A program made the position numbers and the translations under genes. A model generated the notes under the pieces. That model worked only from the letters and a program-made list of their open reading frames with translations. It was not told the DNA's origin and did not search any database. A stretch of DNA of 64,000 nucleotides, taken from contig JAFTPN010000049.1 of assembly GCA_017463245.1 (NCBI GenBank), positions 62,001-126,000 on the forward strand, read 5' to 3'. This document shows, one piece after another, positions 50,719-60,341 of the stretch. The stretch is from Clostridia bacterium (GTDB lineage: Bacteria; Bacillota; Clostridia; Christensenellales; Aristaeellaceae). How positions within the stretch are numbered: the first letter of the stretch is position 1; each line of letters starts with the position of its first letter.

Positions 50719-52113
50719 ATGCGCTCCATTTTCCGCCGCGCCCTGTGTGCGCTGCTTTGCCTGTGTCTGCTGCCCTGCGCCGCCCTGGCCGAAAGGGATG
50801 CCTCCGGCGTGCGCTTCGATGTGGCCTTTTCCATGGATCCCCAGGCTTTTTCTCCCGAGCAGCGCCCCCTGGCCTCCGGCCTGGCCGATTTGATGAACAT
50901 CCTCACCCTGAAGGGCAGCCTGGATCAGGCCTACACCGGCTGCTTCGACCTGAATACCGAGTGGATGCTGAATGGCGAAGAGGCCACCCGCACCACCCTG
51001 CGCCTCTTTGGCACCGAGGCCTTCTGGGGCGTGGAATCCAGCCTGCTGGGCGATGAGATGCTCATGGTGAACATGATCTCCCTCCTGGAATTCTCCATGA
51101 AGATGTACTTCCACCTGGAGATCCCCCTGCAGCGCCTCACCCTGCTCATCTCCCCCTACGTCCACACCAGCGCCTTCGAGGCTCTGGGCAGCGCCTGGCA
51201 GGGCGTGATGCTCTCCCAGGAGGGCGAGCGCACCATCCCCTATGATCAGCTGCTTGCCCTTTCCAGCCAGCTGGCGGAGATCGCCGAGGGCGACCGCGCC
51301 TTCTTCTACTGGACGCAGGCTGTGGGCATGGAGGCCGGCTACGACGAAACCCTGATGGAGGTCATGCTCTCCCTGCCGGAATGGGCCGAAACCATCCTGG
51401 ACGAAGAAGGTATCACCGTGAGCATCAAGGGCGCCACCGAGACCTGGCGCACCGGCGAAACCACCCTGTTCACCCGCACCGTGGAGGACAGCGTTACCGC
51501 CTGGAGCATCACCCTGCCCGCCTTCCCCAACGGCTACGCCTTCTCCGCTTTCTATAACGGCCAGCCCGATGGCGAGCACATCCTGCAGGTACGCGTCGAG
51601 GACGACTATGGCGATACCATGCTGGACAGCACCATCAAGGCCAACAACATCCCCGACCTGACCCGCGAGGCGCCCATCACCTCCCCCTTCTCGCTGGAAG
51701 TGGAAATGACGGGCGACTTTATGGAAGAAAAGCTCCACCTGCTTTTTGAAGGCGAGGGCGAAGGCAACACCTTCTCCCTGCGGATGCTGAACGCCGCCAC
51801 CCGCGCACCCCAGCTGACCATGTTCGGCACGCTGGAGCCCACCACCCCCAGCACCGTGCCGGAGTTCACCACCGCTCAGCTCATGGAGGGCATGAACCTG
51901 CTCTCCATGAACGATGTGACCCTCACCGAGCTTTTGAACAATGTGGCACAGCCCATGTTTGATGGCCTGGTGCCGATCCTGGTGCAAATGCCCGCCTCCA
52001 CCGTGCAGAGCCTGCTGGATCTGCTCACCGAGCATGGCGTGATCGACCTGCTGCTCAACGGCGGTGCGGCGGAATATGAAGAAGAGTATTACGAGGAAGA
52101 GTATTACGATTGA
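50719..52113 (+). CDS. Secreted hypothetical protein with acidic Tyr/Glu tail
   Basis: A 464-residue exported protein: Cys-rich signal peptide (RALCALLCLCLLPCAALA, about 7-24), then a beta-rich region without a domain I know, ending in the repeat EYEEEYYEEEYYD. No lipobox of clear form and no sorting signal. It starts 25 bp after the pyrophosphatase gene with GCGAGG upstream, and the alpha-galactosidase gene follows 26-29 bp later. Confidence 0.65.
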   Translation: MRSIFRRALCALLCLCLLPCAALAERDASGVRFDVAFSMDPQAFSPEQRPLASGLADLMNILTLKGSLDQAYTGCFDLNTEWMLNGEEATRTTLRLFGTEAFWGVESSLLGDEMLMVNMISLLEFSMKMYFHLEIPLQRLTLLISPYVHTSAFEALGSAWQGVMLSQEGERTIPYDQLLALSSQLAEIAEGDRAFFYWTQAVGMEAGYDETLMEVMLSLPEWAETILDEEGITVSIKGATETWRTGETTLFTRTVEDSVTAWSITLPAFPNGYAFSAFYNGQPDGEHILQVRVEDDYGDTMLDSTIKANNIPDLTREAPITSPFSLEVEMTGDFMEEKLHLLFEGEGEGNTFSLRMLNAATRAPQLTMFGTLEPTTPSTVPEFTTAQLMEGMNLLSMNDVTLTELLNNVAQPMFDGLVPILVQMPASTVQSLLDLLTEHGVIDLLLNGGAAEYEEEYYEEEYYD

Positions 52114-52142
52114 CCCCAATCCAAACATACAGGAGTGATATG

Positions 52143-54332
52143 ATGGCTATCCGTTACAACGAAAGCAGCAGGAGCTTCCAGCTGGACACCAAGGCAGCCT
52201 CTTACGTCATTGGCATCGTGGATGCAGAGGGATTTGTCGGCCATGCCTACTTTGGCAAAAAGCTGGGCGAGGACGATGTGACCTACCTCATGCGCACCGG
52301 CGAAGGTCCCTTCACCCCCGAGACCAACGCCCGCGACCGCCTGTCCTTCCTGGACAGCTTCCCCATGGAATACCCCACCGGCGGCATTGGCGATTTCCGC
52401 GAGAGCGCCATGGTCGTCCGCAGCAACGGCGGCCACCGCGCCCTTCAGCTGACCCTGGACAGCTACAGCATTTTCAAGGGCAAAAAGCCCCTGGAAGGCC
52501 TCCCCGCCACCTGGGGCAATGAGAACGACACCGAGACCCTGGAACTGGTGCTGACCGATAAGGTGCTGAAGGTGAAGGCCGTGCTTTCCTACAGCATTTT
52601 CGAGGGCATCGACGCCGTGGTGCGCAGCGTGAAGCTGATCAACGAGAGCGACGCCCCTGTGTTCATCGACCGCATCATGTCCGCCTCCATGGACATGGAC
52701 AACAAGGAATACGACAAGATCCTGCTCACCGGCTCCTGGGCCCGTGAACGCCACATCAACCGCACGCCCGTGAACTATGGCATTCAGGGCATGTCCTCCC
52801 TGCGCGGCGAGGAAGGCCATCAGACCCACCCCTTCATGGCGCTGCTGGACAAGACCGCCACCGAGGACGTGGGCGATGTGTACGGCATCAACCTCATCTA
52901 CTCCGGCAACTTTCTCACCCTGGCCGACCGTGGCCAGTTCGACACCGTGCGCGTGATGACCGGCATCAACCCGGAGGGCTTCTGCTGGAAGCTGAACCCC
53001 GGCGAGAGCTTCCAAGCGCCGGAGGCCGTGCTGGTCTACTCTGCCGAGGGTCTCAACGGCATGAGCCATGCCTTCCACGACCTGTATCGCGAGCATCTCA
53101 TCCGCGGCCAGTATCGGGACAAGAAGCGCCCCATCCTCATCAACAACTGGGAAGCTACCTATTTCAATTTCAACACCGAAAAGCTGCTGGACATCGCCCG
53201 CCAGGCCTCCAAGCTGGGCATTGAAATGCTGGTGATGGACGACGGCTGGTTCGGCAACCGTTTTGACGACAACCGCGCCCTGGGCGACTGGTTCGTGAAT
53301 GAAGAAAAGCTCTCCGGCGGATTGAAGCACCTGGTGGACGAGGTGAACAAGCTGGGCATGAAGTTCGGCATCTGGGTGGAGCCGGAGATGATCAGCCCCG
53401 ATTCCGACCTGTACCGCGCGCATCCCGACTGGGCCATCCAGGTGCCCGGCCGCACCGCCGGTCTTGCCCGCAACCAGTATGTGCTGGATATGTCCCGCAG
53501 GGAGATCCAGGACTACATTTTCGACATGATCGCCAAGGTGCTGCGCAGCGCCAACATCGAATATGTGAAGTGGGACATGAACCGTCCCCTGTCCGACCTG
53601 GGCAGCTATGCCCTCTCTGCCGAGTGCCAGGGCGAGCTGTATCACCGCTACGTGCTGGGCATGTATCGCCTGCAGGAGCGCCTGACCAGCGAGTTCCCCC
53701 ACATTCTGCTGGAGAACTGCTCCGGCGGCGGCGCCCGCTTTGACGCCGGTATGCTGTACTACAGCCCGCAGATCTGGTGTTCCGACGACACCGACGCCAT
53801 CGAGCGCCTCACCATCCAGGAAGGCACCGCGCTGATCTACCCCCTCTCCGCCATGGGCGCCCACGTCAGCGATTGCCCCAACCACACCGTTGGCCGCACT
53901 ACCCCCTTCGAGACCCGCGGCTATGTGGCGCTGGCCGGCACCTTCGGCTATGAGCTGGACGTGACCAAGATCCCCGAAGCCGACCGCAACATGATCCCCG
54001 ACCAGGTGGCCATGTATCACAAATACAACGACCTGGTGCGCACCGGCGATTACTACCGCGTGGCCTCCTACCAGCAGAACCGCATGTACGACTGCTGGAT
54101 GGTGGTGAAGAAGGACAAGTCCGAAGCCCTGGTGACCTTTATCCAGGTCATGGGCAGAGCCAACGCCCACTCCCGCCGCATCCTGCTCAAGGGACTTTGT
54201 CCCAACAAGACCTACCGCATCGAGGGCGAAGACCGCACCTACCTGGGCAGCACCCTGATGCAGGCTGGCATTCTGGTAGGCAACCTGTGGGGCGACTACA
54301 AGGGCAAGCTGATCCACATCGTGGAAGCCTGA
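52143..54332 (+). CDS. GH36 alpha-galactosidase
   Basis: A 729-residue glycoside hydrolase family 36 enzyme that removes terminal alpha-galactose from raffinose-type sugars and galactomannan side chains; no signal peptide, so cytoplasmic. N-terminal beta-sandwich, central TIM barrel with MDDGWFGNR, the nucleophile Asp478 in YVKWDMNR and the acid/base Asp548 in SDDTD, and LENCSGGGARFD between them. ATGs at 52140 and 52143 share the AGGAG site. Confidence 0.95.
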   Translation: MAIRYNESSRSFQLDTKAASYVIGIVDAEGFVGHAYFGKKLGEDDVTYLMRTGEGPFTPETNARDRLSFLDSFPMEYPTGGIGDFRESAMVVRSNGGHRALQLTLDSYSIFKGKKPLEGLPATWGNENDTETLELVLTDKVLKVKAVLSYSIFEGIDAVVRSVKLINESDAPVFIDRIMSASMDMDNKEYDKILLTGSWARERHINRTPVNYGIQGMSSLRGEEGHQTHPFMALLDKTATEDVGDVYGINLIYSGNFLTLADRGQFDTVRVMTGINPEGFCWKLNPGESFQAPEAVLVYSAEGLNGMSHAFHDLYREHLIRGQYRDKKRPILINNWEATYFNFNTEKLLDIARQASKLGIEMLVMDDGWFGNRFDDNRALGDWFVNEEKLSGGLKHLVDEVNKLGMKFGIWVEPEMISPDSDLYRAHPDWAIQVPGRTAGLARNQYVLDMSRREIQDYIFDMIAKVLRSANIEYVKWDMNRPLSDLGSYALSAECQGELYHRYVLGMYRLQERLTSEFPHILLENCSGGGARFDAGMLYYSPQIWCSDDTDAIERLTIQEGTALIYPLSAMGAHVSDCPNHTVGRTTPFETRGYVALAGTFGYELDVTKIPEADRNMIPDQVAMYHKYNDLVRTGDYYRVASYQQNRMYDCWMVVKKDKSEALVTFIQVMGRANAHSRRILLKGLCPNKTYRIEGEDRTYLGSTLMQAGILVGNLWGDYKGKLIHIVEA

Positions 54333-54357
54333 TCGTCCGCCATTGCATAACCAAATG

Positions 54358-54404
54358 AAAAGACATCATGCAGAGCGTTGAAGCGTTCTGCATGATGTCT
54401 TTTC
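54358..54404. terminator. Bidirectional terminator
   Basis: A 17-bp stem (AAAAGACATCATGCAGA and its complement) between the convergent alpha-galactosidase and HTH genes, with A and T runs on its two sides. Confidence 0.9.
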
Positions 54405-54408
54405 TTGT

Positions 54409-55032
54409 TCATCGCTTGTATGTTATCTGGTTGCAGGTCAGGTTGGCAGCATGGATATCTCCGGCGCATTCGATATTGTTTGCCTGCAGCCTGTAGCAAT
54501 CATGGATCCCGTTGCAAACAACACGTCCCATAGCGTGCAATTCACTAACCTTTATGTCTCCTTCTGCGCGTGCATCACCATTGATCTGCGAACACTCGAT
54601 GGATTGATGACAAACCACATCGCCCTGGATGGAGCCATCGGCAATGACATGGCCATACACTTCCACCTTGAAATACTGTGTGCGGTCATTGCAGTTGCGT
54701 GGAAATGCTATTTCGATGGCCGGAGAATCCGGCGTGACCCTCGGCGAAACAGCGATCACCTTTTTCCCACGCATCTGAATGACCCGAATGACGCCATCAT
54801 CTTCCCAAGGGAGCATCCCCTCTTGCAGCGGCAGCGTATCAAGAGAGAACAGCGTGTCGATCGGCACACCGAACAGCGCGGCCAACCCCGGCAGGAGCGA
54901 AATGTCCGGCGTGTTGGCGCCGGTTTCCCACTTGGACACAGCCTGGTAGGATACACCCAAACAGGTCGCCACCTGCTCCTGTGTCAGTCCCTTGCGCTGA
55001 CGCAATGTGCGAATGTTGCTTCCAATTTCCAT
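54409..55032 (-). CDS. XRE HTH protein fused to a bactofilin-like beta-helix
   Basis: A 207-residue protein. Residues 1-65 are an XRE helix-turn-helix (TLRQRKGLTQEQVATCLGVS, YQAVSKWETGANTPD). Residues about 120-205 show short repeats of bactofilin-like parallel beta-helix type (VYGHVIADGSIQGDVVCHQS, INGDARAEGDIKVSELHAMG, IECAGDIHAANLTCNQI). Such fusions could form oligomers or filaments of DNA-binding units. GGAGG precedes the ATG. Convergent with alpha-galactosidase, divergent from the ABC exporter. Confidence 0.78.
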   Translation of the reverse strand: MEIGSNIRTLRQRKGLTQEQVATCLGVSYQAVSKWETGANTPDISLLPGLAALFGVPIDTLFSLDTLPLQEGMLPWEDDGVIRVIQMRGKKVIAVSPRVTPDSPAIEIAFPRNCNDRTQYFKVEVYGHVIADGSIQGDVVCHQSIECSQINGDARAEGDIKVSELHAMGRVVCNGIHDCYRLQANNIECAGDIHAANLTCNQITYKR

Positions 55033-55176
55033 GCGATAACCTCCTTTTTCATCATTATGGCATAGCCTTGCATGAATAGCAAACGAGGATTTCTCTTGTC
55101 ACTCAACCATTGCGCGAGTTCCATGCAGCATAACTGCCGATGCCGTTTTGTTCACACAATGTTCAGAACCGAACCA

Positions 55177-55205
55177 TTGACACCTATTTGCCAATTCGCT
55201 ATACT
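55177..55205 (+). promoter_or_regulatory. Promoter of the ABC exporter operon
   Basis: TTGACA (55177-55182), 17 bp, TATACT (55200-55205). It leaves a ~70-nt leader. The divergent HTH protein may regulate it. Confidence 0.85.
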
Positions 55206-55277
55206 AAAATGATGGCGGGTAACTCCGCTTGTTTATCATTCCCTTTTGACTCCCGTGAGAAAGGATGATCCTACCCT

Positions 55278-57047
55278 ATGCTGAAAACCCTGATGAGGCA
55301 GATCAAGGAATACAAGACTGTCTCCATCCTCACGCCCACCTTTGCGGCGCTGGAGGTGCTCATGGAGGTGCTGATCCCCTTCACCACCGCCGCGCTGATC
55401 GACCAGGGCATCCAGGCTGGCAACATGGCCGAGATCCTCAAGTATGGCCTGTACATGATCCTGCTGGCCTTCCTGAGCCTGTTCTTCGGCGTGGCTGCAG
55501 CCAAAACGGCTGCCAAGGCTTCCGCAGGCTTTGCTTATAACCTGCGCGAGGCCATGTATGAAACGGTGCAGATTTTTTCCTTCTCCAATATCGATAAGTT
55601 CTCCACCGCCGGTCTCATCACCCGCATGACCACCGATGTGAGCAACATCCAGAATGCCTTCCAGATGATCCTGCGCATCGCCGTGCGCGCCCCCCTGACC
55701 ATGATCTGCTCCATGGTGATGTGCTTTGTGATCAACCAGCGCCTGAGCCTGATCTTCCTGGCAGCGCTGATCATCCTGGCGGTGGTGCTGTTCAGCATCA
55801 TCCGTGTGGTGTCGAAGCTGTTCCAGCAGGTCTTCCAGAAATACGATGCGCTGAACGCCTCCGTGCAGGAGAATGTGTCTGCCATCCGCGTGGTGAAGGC
55901 CTTTGTGCGCGAGGAGCATGAGACCACCAAGTTCACCAAGGCTGCCGAGAGCGTCTACAAGCTCTTTGTGAAGGCCGAGAGCATCGTTGCCCTGAACAAC
56001 CCCTTCATGATGCTGATCGTTTATGGCTGCATCATCGCCCTGAGCTGGTTCGGCGCCCACTTTATCGTTGCCGGCAACCTGACCACCGGCGAGCTTACCT
56101 CCCTGTTCAGCTATGTGATGAGCACCCTCATGTCCCTGATGATGCTCTCCATGATCTTCGTGATGCTCACCATGTCCACCGCCTCCGGCAAGCGCATCTG
56201 CGAGGTGCTGCACGAGAAGCCCGACATCGTGAATCCCGAAAACCCTGTGATGGAGGTGCAGGACGGCTCCATCGACTTCAACCATGCCTTCTTCTCCTAC
56301 CACAAGGGCAGCGGCGAGGATGCCCTGAAGGATATCGACCTGCACATCCACTCCGGCGAGACCATCGGCATCATCGGCGGCACCGGCTGCGGCAAAAGCT
56401 CCCTGGTGAACCTCATCAGCCGCCTGTACGATGTCAAGAGCGGCTCGGTGTGCGTGGGCGGCAAGGACGTCCGCGAGTACGACCTGGACACCCTGCGCAA
56501 CCAGGTGGCCGTGGTGCTGCAGAAGAACGTGCTGTTCTCCGGCACCATTCTGGACAACCTGCGCTGGGGCAAGGAGGACGCCACCGAGGAAGAATGCCGC
56601 GAGGTCTGCCGCCATGCCTGCGCCGATGAATTCATCGAGCGTATGCCCGACAAGTACAACACCTGGATCGAGCAGGGCGGCACCAATGTTTCCGGCGGCC
56701 AGAAGCAGCGCCTGTGCATTGCCCGCGCTTTGCTGAAAAAGCCCCGGGTGCTGATCCTGGACGACTCCACCTCCGCCGTGGACACCGCCACCGACGCCAG
56801 GATCCGCAAGGCCTTTGCCCAGAAGATCCCCGGCACCACCAAGATCATCATCGCCCAGCGCGTGGCCTCGGTGGAGAATGCCGACCGCATCATCGTGATG
56901 GAGGATGGCCGCATCGACGCCTTCGACACCCACGAGAACCTACTTGCCACCAACGAGATCTATCGCGAGATCTACGAGACTCAAACCCAGGGCAGCGGCG
57001 ACTTTGACGAGCCTGCGCCCGATGCGGAAGGAGGCGAAGCCAAATGA
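55278..57047 (+). CDS. ABC exporter half-transporter, degenerate-site subunit
   Basis: A 589-residue type IV ABC exporter half: six membrane helices (1-320) and a nucleotide-binding domain with Walker A GGTGCGKSS (367-375), signature VSGGQKQR (from 471), Walker B VLILDDSTSAVD, where the catalytic Glu is Asp496, and switch residue Gln527 (IAQRV) instead of His. These changes mark the non-hydrolysing partner of a heterodimer like TM287/288. The substrate is unknown; drug or peptide efflux is typical. Confidence 0.92.
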   Translation: MLKTLMRQIKEYKTVSILTPTFAALEVLMEVLIPFTTAALIDQGIQAGNMAEILKYGLYMILLAFLSLFFGVAAAKTAAKASAGFAYNLREAMYETVQIFSFSNIDKFSTAGLITRMTTDVSNIQNAFQMILRIAVRAPLTMICSMVMCFVINQRLSLIFLAALIILAVVLFSIIRVVSKLFQQVFQKYDALNASVQENVSAIRVVKAFVREEHETTKFTKAAESVYKLFVKAESIVALNNPFMMLIVYGCIIALSWFGAHFIVAGNLTTGELTSLFSYVMSTLMSLMMLSMIFVMLTMSTASGKRICEVLHEKPDIVNPENPVMEVQDGSIDFNHAFFSYHKGSGEDALKDIDLHIHSGETIGIIGGTGCGKSSLVNLISRLYDVKSGSVCVGGKDVREYDLDTLRNQVAVVLQKNVLFSGTILDNLRWGKEDATEEECREVCRHACADEFIERMPDKYNTWIEQGGTNVSGGQKQRLCIARALLKKPRVLILDDSTSAVDTATDARIRKAFAQKIPGTTKIIIAQRVASVENADRIIVMEDGRIDAFDTHENLLATNEIYREIYETQTQGSGDFDEPAPDAEGGEAK

Positions 57048-58969
57048 TGAGAGGTCCCGGTCCCCGCGGTCGCGGTCCCATGATGCCCAAGGGCTCCTTC
57101 AAAGGCCAGGGCAAGGTACTCATGCGCCTGTTGAAGCTGGTCATGACCCAATACAAGTGGCACTTCCTGGCTGTAACGGCGCTGATCATCGTTTCCGTGC
57201 TTTCCTCCCTGCAAAGCACCCTGTTCACCCGCACCCTCATCGACGATTACATCCTGCCCATGCTGGACGCCCAGAAGGCAGGCATCGCCCCTGACTTTGC
57301 ACCCCTGGCTGCCGCCATTGGCCGCCTGGCCATCTTCCTGGTGCTGGCCATTGCCAGCTCCTATGGCTACAACCGCATCATGGTCAATGTAAGCCAGGGC
57401 AGCATGCTCCACATCCGCACCCAGCTCTTCTCCACCATGGAAAAGCTGCCCATCAGCTACTTCGATACCCACGCCCATGGCGACATCATGTCCATCTACA
57501 CCAACGATGTGGACACCCTGCGCCAGCTCATCGGCGGCACCCTGCCCCAGATCATCAACTCCGCCATCACCATCGTTTCCACCTTTGTGAGCATGATCAC
57601 CATGTCCTTCCCCCTCACCCTGCTCTCTCTGGTGATGATCGCCATCATGATGGTCACCGCAGGCAAGTTCTCCGGCAAGGCTGGCACCTACTTCGTCGCC
57701 CAGCAGAAGAACCTGGGCGCTGTGAACGGCTACATCGAGGAAATGATGGACGGCCAGAAGGTGGTGAAGGTCTTCTGCCACGAGGACAAGGCCATCGAGA
57801 AGTTCCGCACCCTGAACGAGGAATTGCGCCACTCTGCCGAAAACGCCAACTCCTACGCCAACCGCCTTGGCCCCATCAACAACAACCTGGGTCACATCTC
57901 CTATGTGCTCATCGCCGTTTCCGGCGCGGCCATGGCGCTCTCCGGCTTTGCCAGCATGACGCTGGGTCGCCTGGTGTCCTTCCTGACCCTGAACAAGAAC
58001 TTCACCCAGCCCGTGACCCAGATCGCCCAGCTGCTGAACTCCATCGTTATGGCCATGGCCGGTGCAGGCCGCGTCTTTAGCATGATGGACGAGCAGCCCG
58101 AGGCCGACGAGGGCTATGTGGAGCTGGTCAACGCCGTTGAGAATGCCGATGGCACCCTCACCGAGACCGATGAGCGCACCGGTCTGTGGGCATGGAAGCA
58201 CCCCCACAAGGACGGCACCGTCACCTACAAAAAGGTTGAAGGCGGCGTGACCTTCGACGATGTGGACTTCGGCTACACCGAGGAAAAGACCGTACTGCAC
58301 AACATCACCATGTATGCCATGCCCGGCCAGAAGATCGCCTTCGTGGGCGGCACCGGTGCTGGCAAAACCACCATCACCAACCTGATCAACCGCTTCTACG
58401 ATATCCAGGACGGCAAGATCCGCTACGACGATATCAACATCAACAAGATCAAGAAGGACGACCTGCGCCGCTCCCTGGGCATGGTGCTGCAGGACACCCA
58501 CCTTTTCACCGGCACCGTGCTGGACAACATCCGCTATGGCCGCCTGGACGCCACCGACGAGGAATGCATTGCCGCCGCCAAGCTGGCCAATGCCGATGCC
58601 TTCATCCGCCGCCTGGAGAATGGCTACAACACCATGCTCACCGGCGACGGCGCGAACCTCTCCCAGGGACAGCGCCAGCTGCTGGCCATCGCCCGCGCCG
58701 CCGTGGCCGACCCGCCCGCCCTGATCCTGGACGAAGCCACCTCTTCCATCGACACCCGCACCGAGACCCTCGTGGCGCGCGGCATGGACGCCCTGATGAA
58801 AGGCCGTACCACCTTCGTCATCGCCCACCGCCTCTCCACCGTCCGCAATTCCGATTGCATCATGGTCCTCGAGCAGGGCCGAATCATCGAGCGCGGCACC
58901 CACGACCAGCTCATCGACCTCCAAGGCAAATACTACCAACTCTACACCGGCAACGCGATCACAGCATAA
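57044..58969 (+). CDS. ABC exporter half-transporter, catalytic subunit
   Basis: A 641-residue partner of the previous gene, overlapping it by ATGA. N-terminal GPGPRGRGPMM stretch, six membrane helices, then a nucleotide-binding domain with canonical Walker A GGTGAGKTT, signature LSQGQRQLL, Walker B LILDEATSS and H-loop IAHRLST. An insert of about 35 residues (ENADGTLTETDERTGLWAWK region) precedes the nucleotide-binding domain. Together the two make one asymmetric exporter. Confidence 0.93.
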   Translation: MMRGPGPRGRGPMMPKGSFKGQGKVLMRLLKLVMTQYKWHFLAVTALIIVSVLSSLQSTLFTRTLIDDYILPMLDAQKAGIAPDFAPLAAAIGRLAIFLVLAIASSYGYNRIMVNVSQGSMLHIRTQLFSTMEKLPISYFDTHAHGDIMSIYTNDVDTLRQLIGGTLPQIINSAITIVSTFVSMITMSFPLTLLSLVMIAIMMVTAGKFSGKAGTYFVAQQKNLGAVNGYIEEMMDGQKVVKVFCHEDKAIEKFRTLNEELRHSAENANSYANRLGPINNNLGHISYVLIAVSGAAMALSGFASMTLGRLVSFLTLNKNFTQPVTQIAQLLNSIVMAMAGAGRVFSMMDEQPEADEGYVELVNAVENADGTLTETDERTGLWAWKHPHKDGTVTYKKVEGGVTFDDVDFGYTEEKTVLHNITMYAMPGQKIAFVGGTGAGKTTITNLINRFYDIQDGKIRYDDININKIKKDDLRRSLGMVLQDTHLFTGTVLDNIRYGRLDATDEECIAAAKLANADAFIRRLENGYNTMLTGDGANLSQGQRQLLAIARAAVADPPALILDEATSSIDTRTETLVARGMDALMKGRTTFVIAHRLSTVRNSDCIMVLEQGRIIERGTHDQLIDLQGKYYQLYTGNAITA

Positions 58970-58978
58970 GGGGACACG

Positions 58979-59320
58979 CCAGAGGGCGCTGCCCTCTGGA
59001 CTCCCGGTCAGGGCTCTGCCCTGACAACCCGCGAAGGGTCTTCGACCCTTTCGAAACCCATCCTGTGATGTCATGCAGGGTGGGTTTTCTGTTGGGGTCA
59101 CGGTGCGCAACGGGCGCACCACGACGCGGAGCCTGTTTGGCTTCGCACCCCAAAAGCCTCCCTCCCCGAGGGAGGTGGCAGCCGCTTGCGGCTGACGGAA
59201 GGAGTGGTTCTGCCTCTTGCCTCAACGCTTAACTTTTCCTTGCAAATGTAGGGGCGATCTGTGATCGCCCGCCAGTCCACAAACTAAATTCCGCATTCCG
59301 AATTCCGAATTCCGCATTAC
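58979..59320 (+). repeat. Composite hairpin repeat copy 4 (after the ABC exporter)
   Basis: Modules in order: CCAGAGGGC-GCT-GCCCTCTGG (58979-58999), GTCAGGGC-TCT-GCCCTGAC (59007-59025), CGAAGGGTC-TTC-GACCCTTTCG (59032-59053), the terminator-like AACCCATCCTG / CAGGGTGGGTTTT (59055-59087), GGTCACGGTGCGCAACGGG module, CCTCCCTCCCCGAGGGAGG with CAGCCGC-TT-GCGGCTG (59157-59198), GTAGGGGCGATC-TGT-GATCGCCC (59248-59271), AATTCCG repeats (59287-59320). No gene is supported here. Confidence 0.85.
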
Positions 59321-59352
59321 AAAAGACCTGGAAGCTTGCTTCCAGGTCTTTT
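59321..59352. terminator. Terminator of the cca-CDF-LCP operon
   Basis: AAAAGACCTGGAAGC-TT-GCTTCCAGGTCTTTT, symmetrical, directly after the LCP gene stop on the minus strand. Confidence 0.85.
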
Positions 59353-59354
59353 GC

Positions 59355-60326
59355 TCACTCCGCCCCGAAGAATTCCTTCAGCGCCTTCTGATTCTTTTTC
59401 AAGTCCGGCTTGATCACCGCCATGCCGTCCACGGTAGCGTGGTGTCCTGCGCCATTCACCGGAATGGACAGCGTCTCGAAGGCGGCATTCTTGCACCGCA
59501 GCGCCAGGGGGATCAGGTCAATGGCGTCCGCGATGGTCAGGTCGGTCTCCACCGCGTCCATGTTCTGCAAGATCAGCATGGTGATCTCCGCCATGCTCAG
59601 CTGCGTCACCTTGTGGAAGGCGGCCTCCAGCACCTTGCGCTGGCGGGCGGTACGCTGCACATCGCCATCGATCTTCCGTATCCGGCTGAAGCACAGCGCC
59701 TGCTTGCCTGTCAGGTGCACCAGCCCGCTTTCCTGCAGCAGCTGATCCTCCGCCGCATCGCCGATCTTTTCGTTATAGAACCGCAGAATGCTGTTCACCT
59801 GCTGGCGTTCCTTCTCGCTGACCTCCACCTCAACGCCGCCAATGGCGTCGATCACCTTCACCAGCCGCTCGAAATTGACCTCCACATAAGCATCTGCCGT
59901 TACGCCAAAGTTGGTCTCCAGCGTTTTGCGCAAAAGCTCGTGTCCGCCCCAGATGTAGCTGGCGTTCAGCCTGTTGCTGCCCTTGCCGGGAATTTTCACA
60001 TACATATCCCGCAGAAACGAGGCCATGCGGATGGTCTTGTCGTCCCCATCCACCTGCACCAGGATCACCGTATCGCTGCGCCCGCGGTTGTCATCGTCAT
60101 AGGCGTCGCTGCCCACCAGCAGAATGGTGTAGGTGTTGCCCTCCGGCATGGCGATGTCCTCCGGCAGCACAAGGAAGGCCGAATTGTCCTCTTCGCCTTC
60201 CTCCGGAATGGCCGCCATCATGTCCAGCAGCTCATCATCGGAGTAGACCACCAGTCCGTCCTCCGCATAGGCAAAGGGCAGGGCGACCAGCAGGATCATC
60301 AGCAGGCACAGCAGGCGTTTCAGCAT
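59355..60326 (-). CDS. LytR-CpsA-Psr (LCP) family protein
   Basis: A 323-residue exported LCP protein; family members transfer glycopolymers from lipid carriers to peptidoglycan. N-terminal signal/anchor (MLKRLLCLLMILLVALPFAYA), LCP core about 65-290 with YTILLVGSDAYDDDNRGRSD, MASFLRDMYVKIPG, a central RLNASY and the late CFSRIRKIDGDVQRTARQR with the conserved Arg residues. AAAGGAG precedes the ATG. Last gene of the cca operon, 15 bp after the CDF gene. Confidence 0.92.
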   Translation of the reverse strand: MLKRLLCLLMILLVALPFAYAEDGLVVYSDDELLDMMAAIPEEGEEDNSAFLVLPEDIAMPEGNTYTILLVGSDAYDDDNRGRSDTVILVQVDGDDKTIRMASFLRDMYVKIPGKGSNRLNASYIWGGHELLRKTLETNFGVTADAYVEVNFERLVKVIDAIGGVEVEVSEKERQQVNSILRFYNEKIGDAAEDQLLQESGLVHLTGKQALCFSRIRKIDGDVQRTARQRKVLEAAFHKVTQLSMAEITMLILQNMDAVETDLTIADAIDLIPLALRCKNAAFETLSIPVNGAGHHATVDGMAVIKPDLKKNQKALKEFFGAE

Positions 60327-60341
60327 GGGAACTCCTTTCGT

